Shown here: in pieces, positions 31,701-39,585 of the stretch
How positions within the stretch are numbered: the first letter of the stretch is position 1
How the letters are laid out: every line of letters starts with the position of its first letter
Assembly: GCA_017521825.1 (NCBI GenBank)
Contig: JAFXBK010000004.1
Span: 1-46,081, forward strand
Direction of reading: 5' to 3'
DNA: 46,081 nucleotides
Source of the DNA: Oscillospiraceae bacterium
Lineage (GTDB): Bacteria > Bacillota > Clostridia > Oscillospirales > Ruminococcaceae
Notes under the pieces: generated by a model
Database searches by the model: none
Seen by the model: the letters and a program-made list of their open reading frames with translations, nothing else
Told to the model about the DNA's origin: nothing
Program-made: the position numbers and the translations under genes

Positions 31701-32186
31701 ATGCGTACAATAAATATCATCTGCGTCGGAAACTTAAAAGAAAAATATCTTCGCGATGCCGCCGCGGAATATGAAAAACGCCTTTCCGCCTACTGCAAAT
31801 TGAAAATAACGGAGCTTAATGAATATAAGCTTCCGGATAAGCCTTCCCCTTCCGAAATTGCAAAATGCATCGAAACGGAAGGCGCCGCCATTTCCGCCAA
31901 AATCCCGCAAAACGCTGTGGTTGCGGCAATGTGCATTGAAGGCGAAATGCTTTCCTCCGAAAGTTTTTCGCAAAAACTTGAAAATTTAATGTCCGACGAA
32001 AGCGCCAGCGAACTTTGCTTTATAATCGGCGGTTCCTACGGACTTTCCGAAGAAATTAAAAAAAGAGCGAAACTTAAACTTTCGCTTTCACGAATGACTT
32101 TTACCCACCAGATTTCCCGTGTGCTTATTCTGGAACAGATTTATCGCGCTTTCCAGATTTCCACCGGAGGAAAATATCATAAATGA
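31701..32186 (+). CDS. rlmH: 23S rRNA (pseudouridine1915-N3)-methyltransferase RlmH
   Basis: 161 residues, normal for the family, ATG at 31701 after AAGGAGG. INIICVGNLKEKYLRDAAAEYEKRLS at the start, IIGGSYGLSEEIKK (the SAM-binding knot) and the C-terminal QIYRAFQISTGGKYHK are diagnostic of the SPOUT enzyme that methylates pseudouridine 1915 in helix 69 of 23S rRNA. Confidence 0.96.
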   Translation: MRTINIICVGNLKEKYLRDAAAEYEKRLSAYCKLKITELNEYKLPDKPSPSEIAKCIETEGAAISAKIPQNAVVAAMCIEGEMLSSESFSQKLENLMSDESASELCFIIGGSYGLSEEIKKRAKLKLSLSRMTFTHQISRVLILEQIYRAFQISTGGKYHK

Positions 32187-32204
32187 TTACCGGAAAGGGA
32201 AAAA

Positions 32205-34436
32205 ATGGCCAAGAAAAAGATTGAAAAACAGGAAACAAAACCACAGGCAAAGGCTAATTTTGAAAACGCCGGAGTGGTTGTTGACCAGCCCATTGTTGAC
32301 GTTCTTGAAAAAAACTATATGCCCTACGCCATGAGCGTAATTGTAAGCCGCGCAATTCCGGAAATTGACGGTTTTAAACCCAGCCACAGAAAACTTCTTT
32401 ATACAATGTATAAAATGGGTCTTCTTTCCGGCGGAAAAACCAAATCCGCAAACATCGTCGGCCAGACCATGAAGCTTAACCCCCATGGCGACCAGGCAAT
32501 TTACGACACCATGGTTCGTATGTCCCGTGGTCACGCGGCTTTGCTCCATCCCTGGATCGACAGCAAAGGTAACTTTGGTAAGGCATATTCCAGAAACATG
32601 GTCTGCGCCGCTTCCCGTTACACCGAAGCAAAACTTGATAAAATCTCCGCGGAACTTTTCCGCGATATCGATAAGGATACCGTCGATTTTGTTGATAACT
32701 ATGACAATACTATGAAAGAGCCTTCGCTTTTTCCGGTTACCTTCCCTTCCATCTTAGTTAACTTCAACGTCGGTATTGCGGTTGGTATGGCTTCCCAGAT
32801 TTGCCCCTTCAGGCTTTCTGAAATTTGTGAAACTACCATAAAACTTATCAAGGACCCGGAACACGATATTCTTTCCACCCTTCCTGCGCCGGATTTTGCA
32901 GGCGGCGGACTTATTGTTTACGATAAGGACGAGCTTACAAAAATTTACGAAACCGGCCGCGGAAGCATAAAGGTACGTTCCAAATATAATTATGACGAAA
33001 AAAGCAAATGCATCGAAATAACCGAAATTCCTGCGACAACCTGCGTTGAAGCAATTATCGACAAAATTCTTGAACTTGTTAAGGCAAGAAAGATAACCGA
33101 AATTTCGGACATCCGCGACGAAACCGACCTTTCCGGTCTTAAGATTGCCATTGACCTTAAACGTGGAATCGACCCGGATGCCCTGATGCAGAAGCTTTAT
33201 AAAAGCACACCCCTTGAAGATTCCTTCTCCGCAAACTTCAACGTGCTTATCGGCGGTTCGCCGATGGTTTTGGGCGTTCGCCAGATAATCAACGAATGGG
33301 TCGCGTTCAGACATGAATGTGTCAGAAGAAGAATTTACTTTGACCTTAAAGGCAAGAAAGACAAACTCCACCTTCTCAAAGGTCTTCAGAAAATTCTTCT
33401 TGATATCGACAAGGCGATAAAAATTATCCGCGAAACCGAAAGCGAAAGCGAAGTTGTTCCCAACCTTATGATCGGCTTCGGAATCGACCAGATCCAGGCG
33501 GAATACGTTGCGGAAATAAAACTCCGCCATCTTAACCGCGAATACATCCTTAAACGTACTGCTGACATAAGCGACCTAAAAAAAGAGATCGCAGAAATGG
33601 AAATTATTCTTAACGACCCGAAAAAAATCAATAATCTTATTATTGATGACCTTAAGGACATTATCAAGAAATATGACCAGCCGCGAAGAAGCGAAATTAT
33701 CTACGTAAGCGAGGCCGCTTCCGTAGAGGTTGAGGAAGAAATTCCCGATTACCCGGTAAATCTTTTCTTCACCAAAGAGGGATATTTCAAAAAAATCACT
33801 CCCCAGTCGCTTAGAATGTCCGGCGAACACAAACTTAAAGAAGGCGACGAAATCGTTTTCTCCACCGAAAGCCATAACGCCGTTGAGCTTATGTTCTTTA
33901 GCAACAAATGCCAGGTTTATAAAACCCGCGCCTGCGACTTTGACGACACAAAAACCAGCGTAATGGGCGATTATATTCCTTCCAAACTTGGTTTTGATGA
34001 AGGCGAAAGCGCAATTTTTATGGCGGTGGTTGAAAAATACACCGGTTTTATGGTATTCTTTTTTGAGAACGGAAAGGCGGCAAAAGTTCCCCTTTCTTCC
34101 TACGAAACAAAAACAAGGCGCAAAAAACTTATCGGCGCATATTCCGATAAATCGCCTCTTGTTGCGTGTTATAATATTGAGGAAGATAAGGAATTCCTTC
34201 TTTCCTCTTCCGGCGGAAGATATCTTCTTGTTCACACCGGCGCAATTCCTTCAAAATCCGCAAGGGACACCCAGGGCGTTGCGGTTATGACCCTTAAGAA
34301 AAACGCGGTTCTTTCCGGCGCAAGGCCTTTTGCCGAAGGAATGATTGAAAACGCCCACCGCTTCAGAACAAGGAACCTTCCCGCGGCCGGCGCCATTCCA
34401 AAAGACGGCGACCTTTTTGAACAAATCAGTTTATAA
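32205..34436 (+). CDS. Type IIA topoisomerase subunit A (ParC/GyrA-like)
   Basis: 743 residues, ATG at 32205. VSRAIPEIDGFKPSHRKLLYTMYKMGL begins the winged-helix domain and the DNA-linking Tyr is residue 139 in CAASRYTEAKL. The breakage-reunion core runs to about 500, then a beta-pinwheel of several blades follows (for example LFFTKEGYFKKI, FFFENGKAAKV, SSGGRYLLVHT). It resembles ParC-type subunits of Clostridia, but I cannot separate ParC from GyrA with certainty; the GyrA box is not obvious. No subunit B gene (gyrB/parE) lies next to it in this window, although in most genomes the pair is adjacent. Confidence 0.9.
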   Translation: MAKKKIEKQETKPQAKANFENAGVVVDQPIVDVLEKNYMPYAMSVIVSRAIPEIDGFKPSHRKLLYTMYKMGLLSGGKTKSANIVGQTMKLNPHGDQAIYDTMVRMSRGHAALLHPWIDSKGNFGKAYSRNMVCAASRYTEAKLDKISAELFRDIDKDTVDFVDNYDNTMKEPSLFPVTFPSILVNFNVGIAVGMASQICPFRLSEICETTIKLIKDPEHDILSTLPAPDFAGGGLIVYDKDELTKIYETGRGSIKVRSKYNYDEKSKCIEITEIPATTCVEAIIDKILELVKARKITEISDIRDETDLSGLKIAIDLKRGIDPDALMQKLYKSTPLEDSFSANFNVLIGGSPMVLGVRQIINEWVAFRHECVRRRIYFDLKGKKDKLHLLKGLQKILLDIDKAIKIIRETESESEVVPNLMIGFGIDQIQAEYVAEIKLRHLNREYILKRTADISDLKKEIAEMEIILNDPKKINNLIIDDLKDIIKKYDQPRRSEIIYVSEAASVEVEEEIPDYPVNLFFTKEGYFKKITPQSLRMSGEHKLKEGDEIVFSTESHNAVELMFFSNKCQVYKTRACDFDDTKTSVMGDYIPSKLGFDEGESAIFMAVVEKYTGFMVFFFENGKAAKVPLSSYETKTRRKKLIGAYSDKSPLVACYNIEEDKEFLLSSSGGRYLLVHTGAIPSKSARDTQGVAVMTLKKNAVLSGARPFAEGMIENAHRFRTRNLPAAGAIPKDGDLFEQISL

Positions 34437-34466
34437 TATTTTTATATACCGAAAGGAGATTTGATT

Positions 34467-34760
34467 ATGTACGCATGCTGCAGAAAATGGTTTGACAGAG
34501 CAAGAGATATTGCCGAGGACTTTGAATATAAAGATTATTTCTGGTGCTATCTTCTCGTTCTTCTCCTTGGAATTCTTTTCGGAGTTTCCGCAAACAAGGC
34601 ACTTAAATACCTTACCCCCATTATTGCAATTTTTGCCGCTTTCGCTGCTTTTGAAGTTGTTTATCCCCGCCGCGAAAAATTTGCAAAAATGCTCGACGGA
34701 ACTTATGAGGATCGCTTTGTTGAATTTGAAGGAACCGAAGACATCCCCGATTTTATCTGA
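34467..34760 (+). CDS. Small membrane protein, two helices
   Basis: 97 residues from the ATG at 34467, eight bases after AAAGGAG (the TTG at 34461 is too close). An N-terminal amphipathic part (YACCRKWFDRARDIAEDFEYKDY) precedes two hydrophobic segments with a short ANKALKYL link, and an acidic tail. Family unknown. It probably shares a transcript with the topoisomerase gene 30 bases upstream. Confidence 0.75.
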   Translation: MYACCRKWFDRARDIAEDFEYKDYFWCYLLVLLLGILFGVSANKALKYLTPIIAIFAAFAAFEVVYPRREKFAKMLDGTYEDRFVEFEGTEDIPDFI

Positions 34761-34771
34761 TTTATAAAAAA

Positions 34772-34800
34772 GGGGACGCTTTTTAATCGAATGCGTCCCC
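34772..34800 (-). terminator. Hairpin with T-run only on the minus strand
   Basis: GGGGACGC and GCGTCCCC with a 13-base loop; the downstream side on the plus strand is AAACAAAAAAG, so it does not look like a plus-strand terminator. On the minus strand it is followed by TTTTTTATAAA. No minus gene precedes it. The stretch 34801-34957 holds no gene I can see. Confidence 0.5.
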
Positions 34801-34957
34801 AAACAAAAAAGCCATTCGTTTTCGATTTTTTAATTTTAAGGCAAACGCTTTTTCTTTTTTTACCGGAAACAAATGGACTTGATTATATTTTTACCGTAAA
34901 TGCGATTATAATACCTTATAAAACAGTCAATTTTTTGATAAAATGCTAAAAAAGCCC

Positions 34958-34986
34958 TTGCAAAAGATTGATAGCTGTGGTATTAT
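34958..34986 (+). promoter_or_regulatory. Promoter of secG
   Basis: TTGCAA (34958-34963), a 17-base spacer ending in GTGG, TATTAT (34981-34986). Confidence 0.82.
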
Positions 34987-35020
34987 ATTATAGCTATCGT
35001 GTTATTTTTGGAGGTTTATC

Positions 35021-35269
35021 ATGACTGTATTTGAAATTATCGGAAGTATTCTTCTTATCATAACCTGCGTTCTCGTAACTGTTACTGTTCTTTTCCAGAG
35101 CAGCAGCAAAGCTGACGGTATTTCCGCTCTTACCGGCGGAAAAAGCGCTTCCGCTTCCGCAGCTGAAGCAAAAAGCAACAACGCAAAACTTGCCAGAATC
35201 ACCAAAGTTCTTGCCGTTGTTTTCTTTGTTGTTACTCTCGCAGTTTATGCTGTTACCATTTATCTTTAA
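35021..35269 (+). CDS. secG: Preprotein translocase subunit SecG
   Basis: 82 residues, ATG at 35021 after TGGAGG. Two membrane helices flank SSSKADGISALTGGKSASASA, the conserved SecG loop (a variant of Q-S-S-x-G-L-S-G-x-x). SecG supports the SecYE channel in the membrane. Its usual neighbours rnr and smpB are not present; a convergent NUDIX gene follows. Confidence 0.93.
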   Translation: MTVFEIIGSILLIITCVLVTVTVLFQSSSKADGISALTGGKSASASAAEAKSNNAKLARITKVLAVVFFVVTLAVYAVTIYL

Positions 35270-35285
35270 TTTCTGAAAATTCACG

Positions 35286-35317
35286 AAAAACTCCCGGACA
35301 AAATGTCCGGGAGTTTT
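35286..35317. terminator. Bidirectional intrinsic terminator
   Basis: CTCCCGGACA-AAA-TGTCCGGGAG with A5 before and T7 after, between convergent secG and NUDIX genes. Confidence 0.92.
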
Positions 35318-35333
35318 TTTATTGCTGTTTAGT

Positions 35334-35798
35334 TTACATAAAAACCGTTTTAATGCTGTCCCCTGTTCTCTCGTAAAAAACATCGCTTCTTTTTTCATCC
35401 GTAAAAACAGAAAGCATTTCTCCAAAGCCGTCTATAAGCTTATCCGATTCAATAAGTTTTGAAAGCGGGTACCAAAAAATCTCCCCTTCTTCCGAAGATT
35501 TCAGTTCGCCCGAAAATTTATCGGCAGTATAAAGAAAAACTATGTATCGCTTTCCATCTTTAAGTCTATGGAACTCCTTAATTCCGCAAAGGCGAGGTTT
35601 TTCAACTGTTAATCCCGTTTCCTCAAAAACCTCTCGAACAACGGAAGGGGTTATGTATTCGCCTTTTTCAACGTGACCTCCGGGAAAATTCCATCCGCTC
35701 CAATTTGGGTTGTTCACCTTGTTTTGAACAAGAACGTTTCCGTTTCCGTCGGATATCATACACATATTTGTAAGTTCAACTTCTTCGTTTCTCGACAT
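35334..35798 (-). CDS. NUDIX hydrolase (MutT/YtkD-like)
   Basis: 154 residues, ATG at 35798 after AAGGAG. The NUDIX box is GGHVEKGEYITPSVVREVFEETG, complete. The N-terminal VELTNMCMISDGNGNVLVQNKVNNPNWSGWNFPGGH is typical for a group annotated 8-oxo-dGTP diphosphatase, but substrate choice cannot be read from sequence. It stands alone downstream of rluB on the same strand. Confidence 0.9.
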   Translation of the reverse strand: MSRNEEVELTNMCMISDGNGNVLVQNKVNNPNWSGWNFPGGHVEKGEYITPSVVREVFEETGLTVEKPRLCGIKEFHRLKDGKRYIVFLYTADKFSGELKSSEEGEIFWYPLSKLIESDKLIDGFGEMLSVFTDEKRSDVFYERTGDSIKTVFM

Positions 35799-35823
35799 AT
35801 TTTCTCCTTATTATAAAACCAAA

Positions 35824-35853
35824 GCCGCCGAAAATCATCCGGCGACTTTTTTT
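35824..35853. terminator. Hairpin after rluB
   Basis: GCCGCCG and CGGCGAC (one mismatch) with a T7 run on the plus strand and only TTT on the minus strand. Possibly a weak end for the rluB transcript. Confidence 0.5.
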
Positions 35854-35854
35854 A

Positions 35855-36709
35855 TCAGGGTCTTCTTGCGATTTTCATGGCGGGTTTCGCGGGTTTGTTT
35901 GCCGCGGGTTTTCCATTGGGTTTAGAGCCGTTCTGGGGCTTTTTGGCGGCGTTTTTCTTGGGGGTCTGCTCTCCGGGAATTCCTTTTTTGGAAAGGTTAT
36001 GAAGGCCGGTAAGTTCCTCTTTCGTAAGTTCGCGCCATTTTCCCTGCTGGAGCATTCCAAGCCTTACGATGCCGATGGAAGTACGTTTAAGGCGGATAAC
36101 GGTGAGCTCAACCGCTTCGCACATCTTTCTGATTTCGCGGTTTTTGCCCTCGGCAATTATAAACTGAAGAACGGTGCGTTCCTCGTTTTCTTCAAGAACG
36201 GTTACGGAAACCGGGCGGACAAATCCGGAATCGATTTTAACCCCTTCGGAAAGCTTTATAAGTTTTTCCTCAATTCCCGTTTCCCTTACGGTTACGCGGT
36301 AAGTTTTCTGGATGTTGCCGCTGGGATGCATGATCATGTTCGCAAAAGCGCCATCGTTGGTAAGAAGGATAAGTCCTTCGCTGTTGCGGTCAAGGCGGCC
36401 GATGGGATAAACCCTTGCGGGAATATCGGTTACCAGATCCATAACGGTTTTTCTTCCCATTTCGTCGGAAGTTGTTGTAACAAAACCGCGGGGTTTGTTA
36501 AGCGCAACATACCAGAGTTTTTCGCCGACACCGGTTCGGATTTCTTCGCCGTTTATGGTTATCACGTCTTTTTTTACGTCAACCTTCATGCCGATTTCCG
36601 CAAGGTGACCGTTAACTTTTACCTTGCCGGCGGAAATAAGTTCTTCCGCTTTTCTGCGGGAGGTATAGCCCGCATCGGCGATGGCTTTCTGAATTCTTGT
36701 ATCCTTCAT
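35855..36709 (-). CDS. rluB: Ribosomal large subunit pseudouridine synthase, RluB type
   Basis: 284 residues. An S4 RNA-binding domain (1-60, TRIQKAIADAGYTSRRKAEELI) precedes the RsuA/RluB/E/F catalytic domain with RLDRNSEGLILLTNDG, Asp107 being the nucleophile. The last ~45 residues are a Lys/Pro/Asn-rich basic tail (KNAAKKPQNGSKPNGKP), a low-complexity RNA-binding extension. RluB makes pseudouridine 2605 in 23S rRNA. Position behind scpAB and dacF is the classic Firmicute order. Confidence 0.93.
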   Translation of the reverse strand: MKDTRIQKAIADAGYTSRRKAEELISAGKVKVNGHLAEIGMKVDVKKDVITINGEEIRTGVGEKLWYVALNKPRGFVTTTSDEMGRKTVMDLVTDIPARVYPIGRLDRNSEGLILLTNDGAFANMIMHPSGNIQKTYRVTVRETGIEEKLIKLSEGVKIDSGFVRPVSVTVLEENEERTVLQFIIAEGKNREIRKMCEAVELTVIRLKRTSIGIVRLGMLQQGKWRELTKEELTGLHNLSKKGIPGEQTPKKNAAKKPQNGSKPNGKPAANKPAKPAMKIARRP

Positions 36710-36725
36710 TTTATTCTCCTCAAAA

Positions 36726-37772
36726 TCAAAAAATATCTATAATACCATTCCAAAAACTTTTGTTTTCGGAAATTGTTTCAACTTCGTTTTCCGCAAGGAG
36801 CGGAGATTCCCCAACAAGCGTTCCGTCAAGATAAAAAAACGCTTTTCCGATTATATCACCTTTTTTTACCGGCGCAAAAACAAAGGGCGGCCTGCTTATA
36901 ACAACCTCTATGCGTTCCGTTTCGCCTTCAAAAAGCGAGGCGGAAAGCGCCTTTGGAACAGCCGTTACGGTTTTTGATTTTCCGCCGCAAACAGGGATTT
37001 CGGTTTTTTCAACAAGATTTTCAAGCGGAACAGACTCCAGCTTTCCGAAAAATTCGTTATAAAGCGCGGTGTGATAGTTCCAGTCGTCCGGGCAGCCGAG
37101 GGTTACGCAGATAAGCGAAACCCCTTCCCTTTCCGCGGAAGAAACAAGGCAGCGTCCCGCTTTTTTAGTAAAGCCTGTTTTAACGCCAGTTGCACCCTCA
37201 AGGGTTTTTAAAAGACGGTTGTGGTTTGTTATAACCCTTGAATACGGCGGATTTCCATATTCCGCCCTCAGGCTTTTTTGACGGCAAATTTCGGAAAAAT
37301 CCGGGTTTTTAAGCGCGGTTCTTGCGATTATTGCCATTTCATAGGCTGTTGAAAAATGTTTTTCGCCGTCAAGTCCCGATGGCGTTTCGAAAGAGGTGCT
37401 TTCCAAACCCATCTCTTTCGCCCTTTTGTTCATCAGCTGAACAAATTTTTCCACCGAACCGGAAATTCTTATTGCGGCGGCGTTGGCCGCATCGTTTCCG
37501 GAAGCAAGAAGCATTCCCGCCGCAAGAGTTCGAAGAGTTACAAAATCTTCCGGCAAAAGGCCCATGGAAGAACCTTCGACCGTTACGGCTTCCCTGCTTA
37601 CGGAAAAAACTTCGTCCGGATTTTCTTCTTCAAGCGCAATAATCGCCGTTAAAATCTTGGTGGTGCTCGCCATCGGGAGTTTTTCATCTTTATTAAGTTC
37701 AAAAAGCACCCTGCCGTTTTCCGAATCTATGAGCACGGCGCCTTTTGGCGCCGCAAAACATTCGGTGCTCAA
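36726..37772 (-). CDS. dacF: D-alanyl-D-alanine carboxypeptidase (S11, DacF-like), signal peptide out of frame
   Basis: 348 residues in the open frame, beginning STECFAAPKGAVLIDSENG. SxxK is in MASTTKIL, SxN in SGNDAAN and KTG in VKTGFTKKAGRCL, so the penicillin-binding catalytic domain is complete; a C-terminal domain follows. In this frame there is no signal peptide and no ribosome binding site. A full signal peptide (MLKKMALLLAVLMAYL) with a good ribosome binding site lies directly upstream, but in another frame, ending at a TGA that overlaps the TTG used here. One missing T (CTTTGAGC instead of CTTTTGAGC) would restore a normal protein. The gene normally trims peptidoglycan side chains, often in sporulation. 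Confidence 0.85.
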   Translation of the reverse strand: MSTECFAAPKGAVLIDSENGRVLFELNKDEKLPMASTTKILTAIIALEEENPDEVFSVSREAVTVEGSSMGLLPEDFVTLRTLAAGMLLASGNDAANAAAIRISGSVEKFVQLMNKRAKEMGLESTSFETPSGLDGEKHFSTAYEMAIIARTALKNPDFSEICRQKSLRAEYGNPPYSRVITNHNRLLKTLEGATGVKTGFTKKAGRCLVSSAEREGVSLICVTLGCPDDWNYHTALYNEFFGKLESVPLENLVEKTEIPVCGGKSKTVTAVPKALSASLFEGETERIEVVISRPPFVFAPVKKGDIIGKAFFYLDGTLVGESPLLAENEVETISENKSFWNGIIDIF

Positions 37773-37819
37773 AGATAAGCCATGAGCACGGCAAGAAGCA
37801 AAGCCATTTTTTTAAGCAA
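37769..37819 (-). other. Out-of-frame signal peptide of dacF
   Basis: Start TTG at 37819 with GGGGTGA six bases upstream, then 16 codons (basic n-region LKK, hydrophobic core) to TGA at 37769-37771. It has exactly the form of the missing dacF leader. It could be a real frameshift, a sequencing or assembly error in a T-run, or a slippage switch. Confidence 0.7.
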
Positions 37820-37828
37820 AACCCATCA

Positions 37829-37858
37829 CCCCGCAAAAATTTATGCGGGGATTTTTTG
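37829..37858 (+). terminator. Hairpin between ytfJ and dacF, overlaps dacF ribosome binding site
   Basis: CCCCGCA...TGCGGGG followed by a T-run on the plus strand. On the minus strand, the direction of the operon, no T-run follows, and its GGGG arm is part of the dacF ribosome binding site, so it may limit dacF translation. Confidence 0.5.
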
Positions 37859-37868
37859 TTTTATTCGC

Positions 37869-38309
37869 TTATTCCTGAACCGGTTCTTCCGGAACTTTTT
37901 CAATAACAGCGGGTTCGGCAGATTCAACGGTTAGGTTATCGGACTTTTTCTTGCTGATAAGGCTGGAAAAAGTGTCGATTGCATCCGGAACCATGTTCGC
38001 AACACGTTCCACAACGCTGTTTTTATCCGCAATCTGGATCATTCTTACGCTTTCGCCTTTAAGAACAAGGAAAGCAACCGGCTGAATGGTAACGCCGCCG
38101 CCGGTTCCGCCGCCGAACATTTCCTTGGGGCTTGCGGAAGGAAAATCCGAACCGCCGCAACCAAAACCGATGCTTACTTTGGAAACGGGTATTATGGTTG
38201 TTCCGTCCGGGGTATAAATCGGCGCGCCGATTATGGAGTTGGAATCCACCATTCCCTTAACCTTTTCAAGGGAAATATTAATCATGCCTTCAAGATTTTT
38301 TTCGCTCAT
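37869..38309 (-). CDS. ytfJ: GerW/YtfJ family sporulation protein
   Basis: 146 residues. NISLEKVKGMVDSNSIIGAPIYTPDGTTIIPVSKVSIGFGCGGSDF and GGGTGGGVTIQPVAFLVL are the family signature. YtfJ/GerW in Bacillus is made in sporulating cells and affects germination, so this is evidence that the organism belongs to a sporulating lineage, not proof that it sporulates. Start overlaps the DUF2953 stop (ATGA). Confidence 0.95.
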   Translation of the reverse strand: MSEKNLEGMINISLEKVKGMVDSNSIIGAPIYTPDGTTIIPVSKVSIGFGCGGSDFPSASPKEMFGGGTGGGVTIQPVAFLVLKGESVRMIQIADKNSVVERVANMVPDAIDTFSSLISKKKSDNLTVESAEPAVIEKVPEEPVQE

Positions 38310-38965
38310 GCAGAAGCACTCTCCTTTGCGTTTATGGTTTTCCGCGGTTTTGCGGATTTTGTTTTGCTGCTGTTTTTTATAACGTCTTTAAGGAAAACAA
38401 AAGCCATCCTTAAAGCACCGATTATTACGATAAGCGGATTGAATTCGATATCCGCGCCGCCGTAAATTTCGTCCTTTTCCGAAATAAAATCCGGAAAAAC
38501 GCGGATTTTTGGATTTTCGATTTTCATAAGATTCCTGAAAAAGCCAAAAACGCCCGAAAGCCACGCACAGATTTTTCCGTATTTAAGGCCGCAGGCGGCG
38601 GCATCCTCCGCGCCCACTTTCCAATAAAGTTCAAGCCGGTGGAACCTTATATTGCCAAGAATCATTTTTGCTCCGGGACCGTATTTTTTAACGCAATCCA
38701 CCGTAAAATCGATTATTTCCTCAAGGGTCATTTTGCGTTTTTCTTTTTTCTTTTCTTCCGGAGATTTTTCGTCTTTTGGTTTTTCTTCCTTCGTTTTTTC
38801 CTCTTTTTTCTTTTCATCCGCCGGGAAAAGCGAATATTCAAAGAAAAACAGGAATTTTATTTTAAGAAAAAACTTTTCCCGATATTCGGCAACCGCATGA
38901 ACCGGAACCATAAGAACGGCCAAAATAAAAATTATTATGCCGAAAAAAACAAGCCATCCCGTCAT
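38306..38965 (-). CDS. DUF2953 domain protein
   Basis: 219 residues, ATG at 38965 after AAGGGGGTGA. An N-terminal membrane helix (LVFFGIIIFILAVLMVPVHA) is followed by a strand, a very Lys/Glu-rich linker (about residues 54-80), and a segment with GPGAKMILGNIRFHRLELYWKVGAEDAAACGLKYGKICAWL that matches DUF2953. It is regularly linked to ytfJ, which suggests a sporulation or envelope role. Confidence 0.88.
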   Translation of the reverse strand: MTGWLVFFGIIIFILAVLMVPVHAVAEYREKFFLKIKFLFFFEYSLFPADEKKKEEKTKEEKPKDEKSPEEKKKEKRKMTLEEIIDFTVDCVKKYGPGAKMILGNIRFHRLELYWKVGAEDAAACGLKYGKICAWLSGVFGFFRNLMKIENPKIRVFPDFISEKDEIYGGADIEFNPLIVIIGALRMAFVFLKDVIKNSSKTKSAKPRKTINAKESASA

Positions 38966-38994
38966 ACGGTCACCCCCTTTTTTGTTTTCTTAAA

Positions 38995-39585
38995 TCAGTT
39001 TTCGCTGTCGAAAAGCGACTGTTGGTTTTCGAGTTCGGAAGAAGGAAGTTTTTCTTCGGTTTCCGCTTCGTCCGCAACCGGCGGCAGATCTTCGAGAGAT
39101 TCGAGACCAAAGGAACGAAGGAAAAGCGGAGTTGTGCGGTAAGCAATCGGCTTACCGGGAAGGTCGAGCCTTCCTGCTTCTTCAATAAGTCCTTTTTCAA
39201 CAAGGGTGGAAATTACGCCGGAAGAATCCACCCCGCGGACCTGTTCCGCAAAGGCCCTTGTTACCGGCTGGTTATAGGCGATTATCGCAAGAACCTCCAG
39301 CGCGGCCTGGGAAAGGGGCGCGTTGCGTTTTATTTCAAAAGCTCTTCTTATGTAAGGTTCAAATTCCGCTTTGGTGCAAAGCTGCCACTGGGTTTCAAGG
39401 CGGCGGACTTCGATAGAGCTTTCAAATTTTTCGTATTTTGTCTTAAGACTTTCAAGAACAGCCACTGCGGCATCCTCATCAAGTTCCATTGCCATTGCAA
39501 CAACTTTTTGTTCAACCGGCTCTCCGCCGGCAAAAAGAATTGCTTCGGCAATTTTTTCATATTGTTCCAGCTGCAGTTTCGTCAC
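38995..39585 (-). CDS. scpB: Segregation and condensation protein B
   Basis: 196 residues from a GTG at 39585 with GGAAGG upstream, overlapping the end of scpA by 29 bases. EAILFAGGEPVEQKVVAMAM and LSQAALEVLAIIAYNQPVTRAFAEQVRGVDSSGVISTLVEKGLI are typical; two winged-helix domains. With ScpA and SMC it forms the condensin complex. An acidic, non-conserved tail ends the protein. Confidence 0.95.
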   Translation of the reverse strand: MTKLQLEQYEKIAEAILFAGGEPVEQKVVAMAMELDEDAAVAVLESLKTKYEKFESSIEVRRLETQWQLCTKAEFEPYIRRAFEIKRNAPLSQAALEVLAIIAYNQPVTRAFAEQVRGVDSSGVISTLVEKGLIEEAGRLDLPGKPIAYRTTPLFLRSFGLESLEDLPPVADEAETEEKLPSSELENQQSLFDSEN

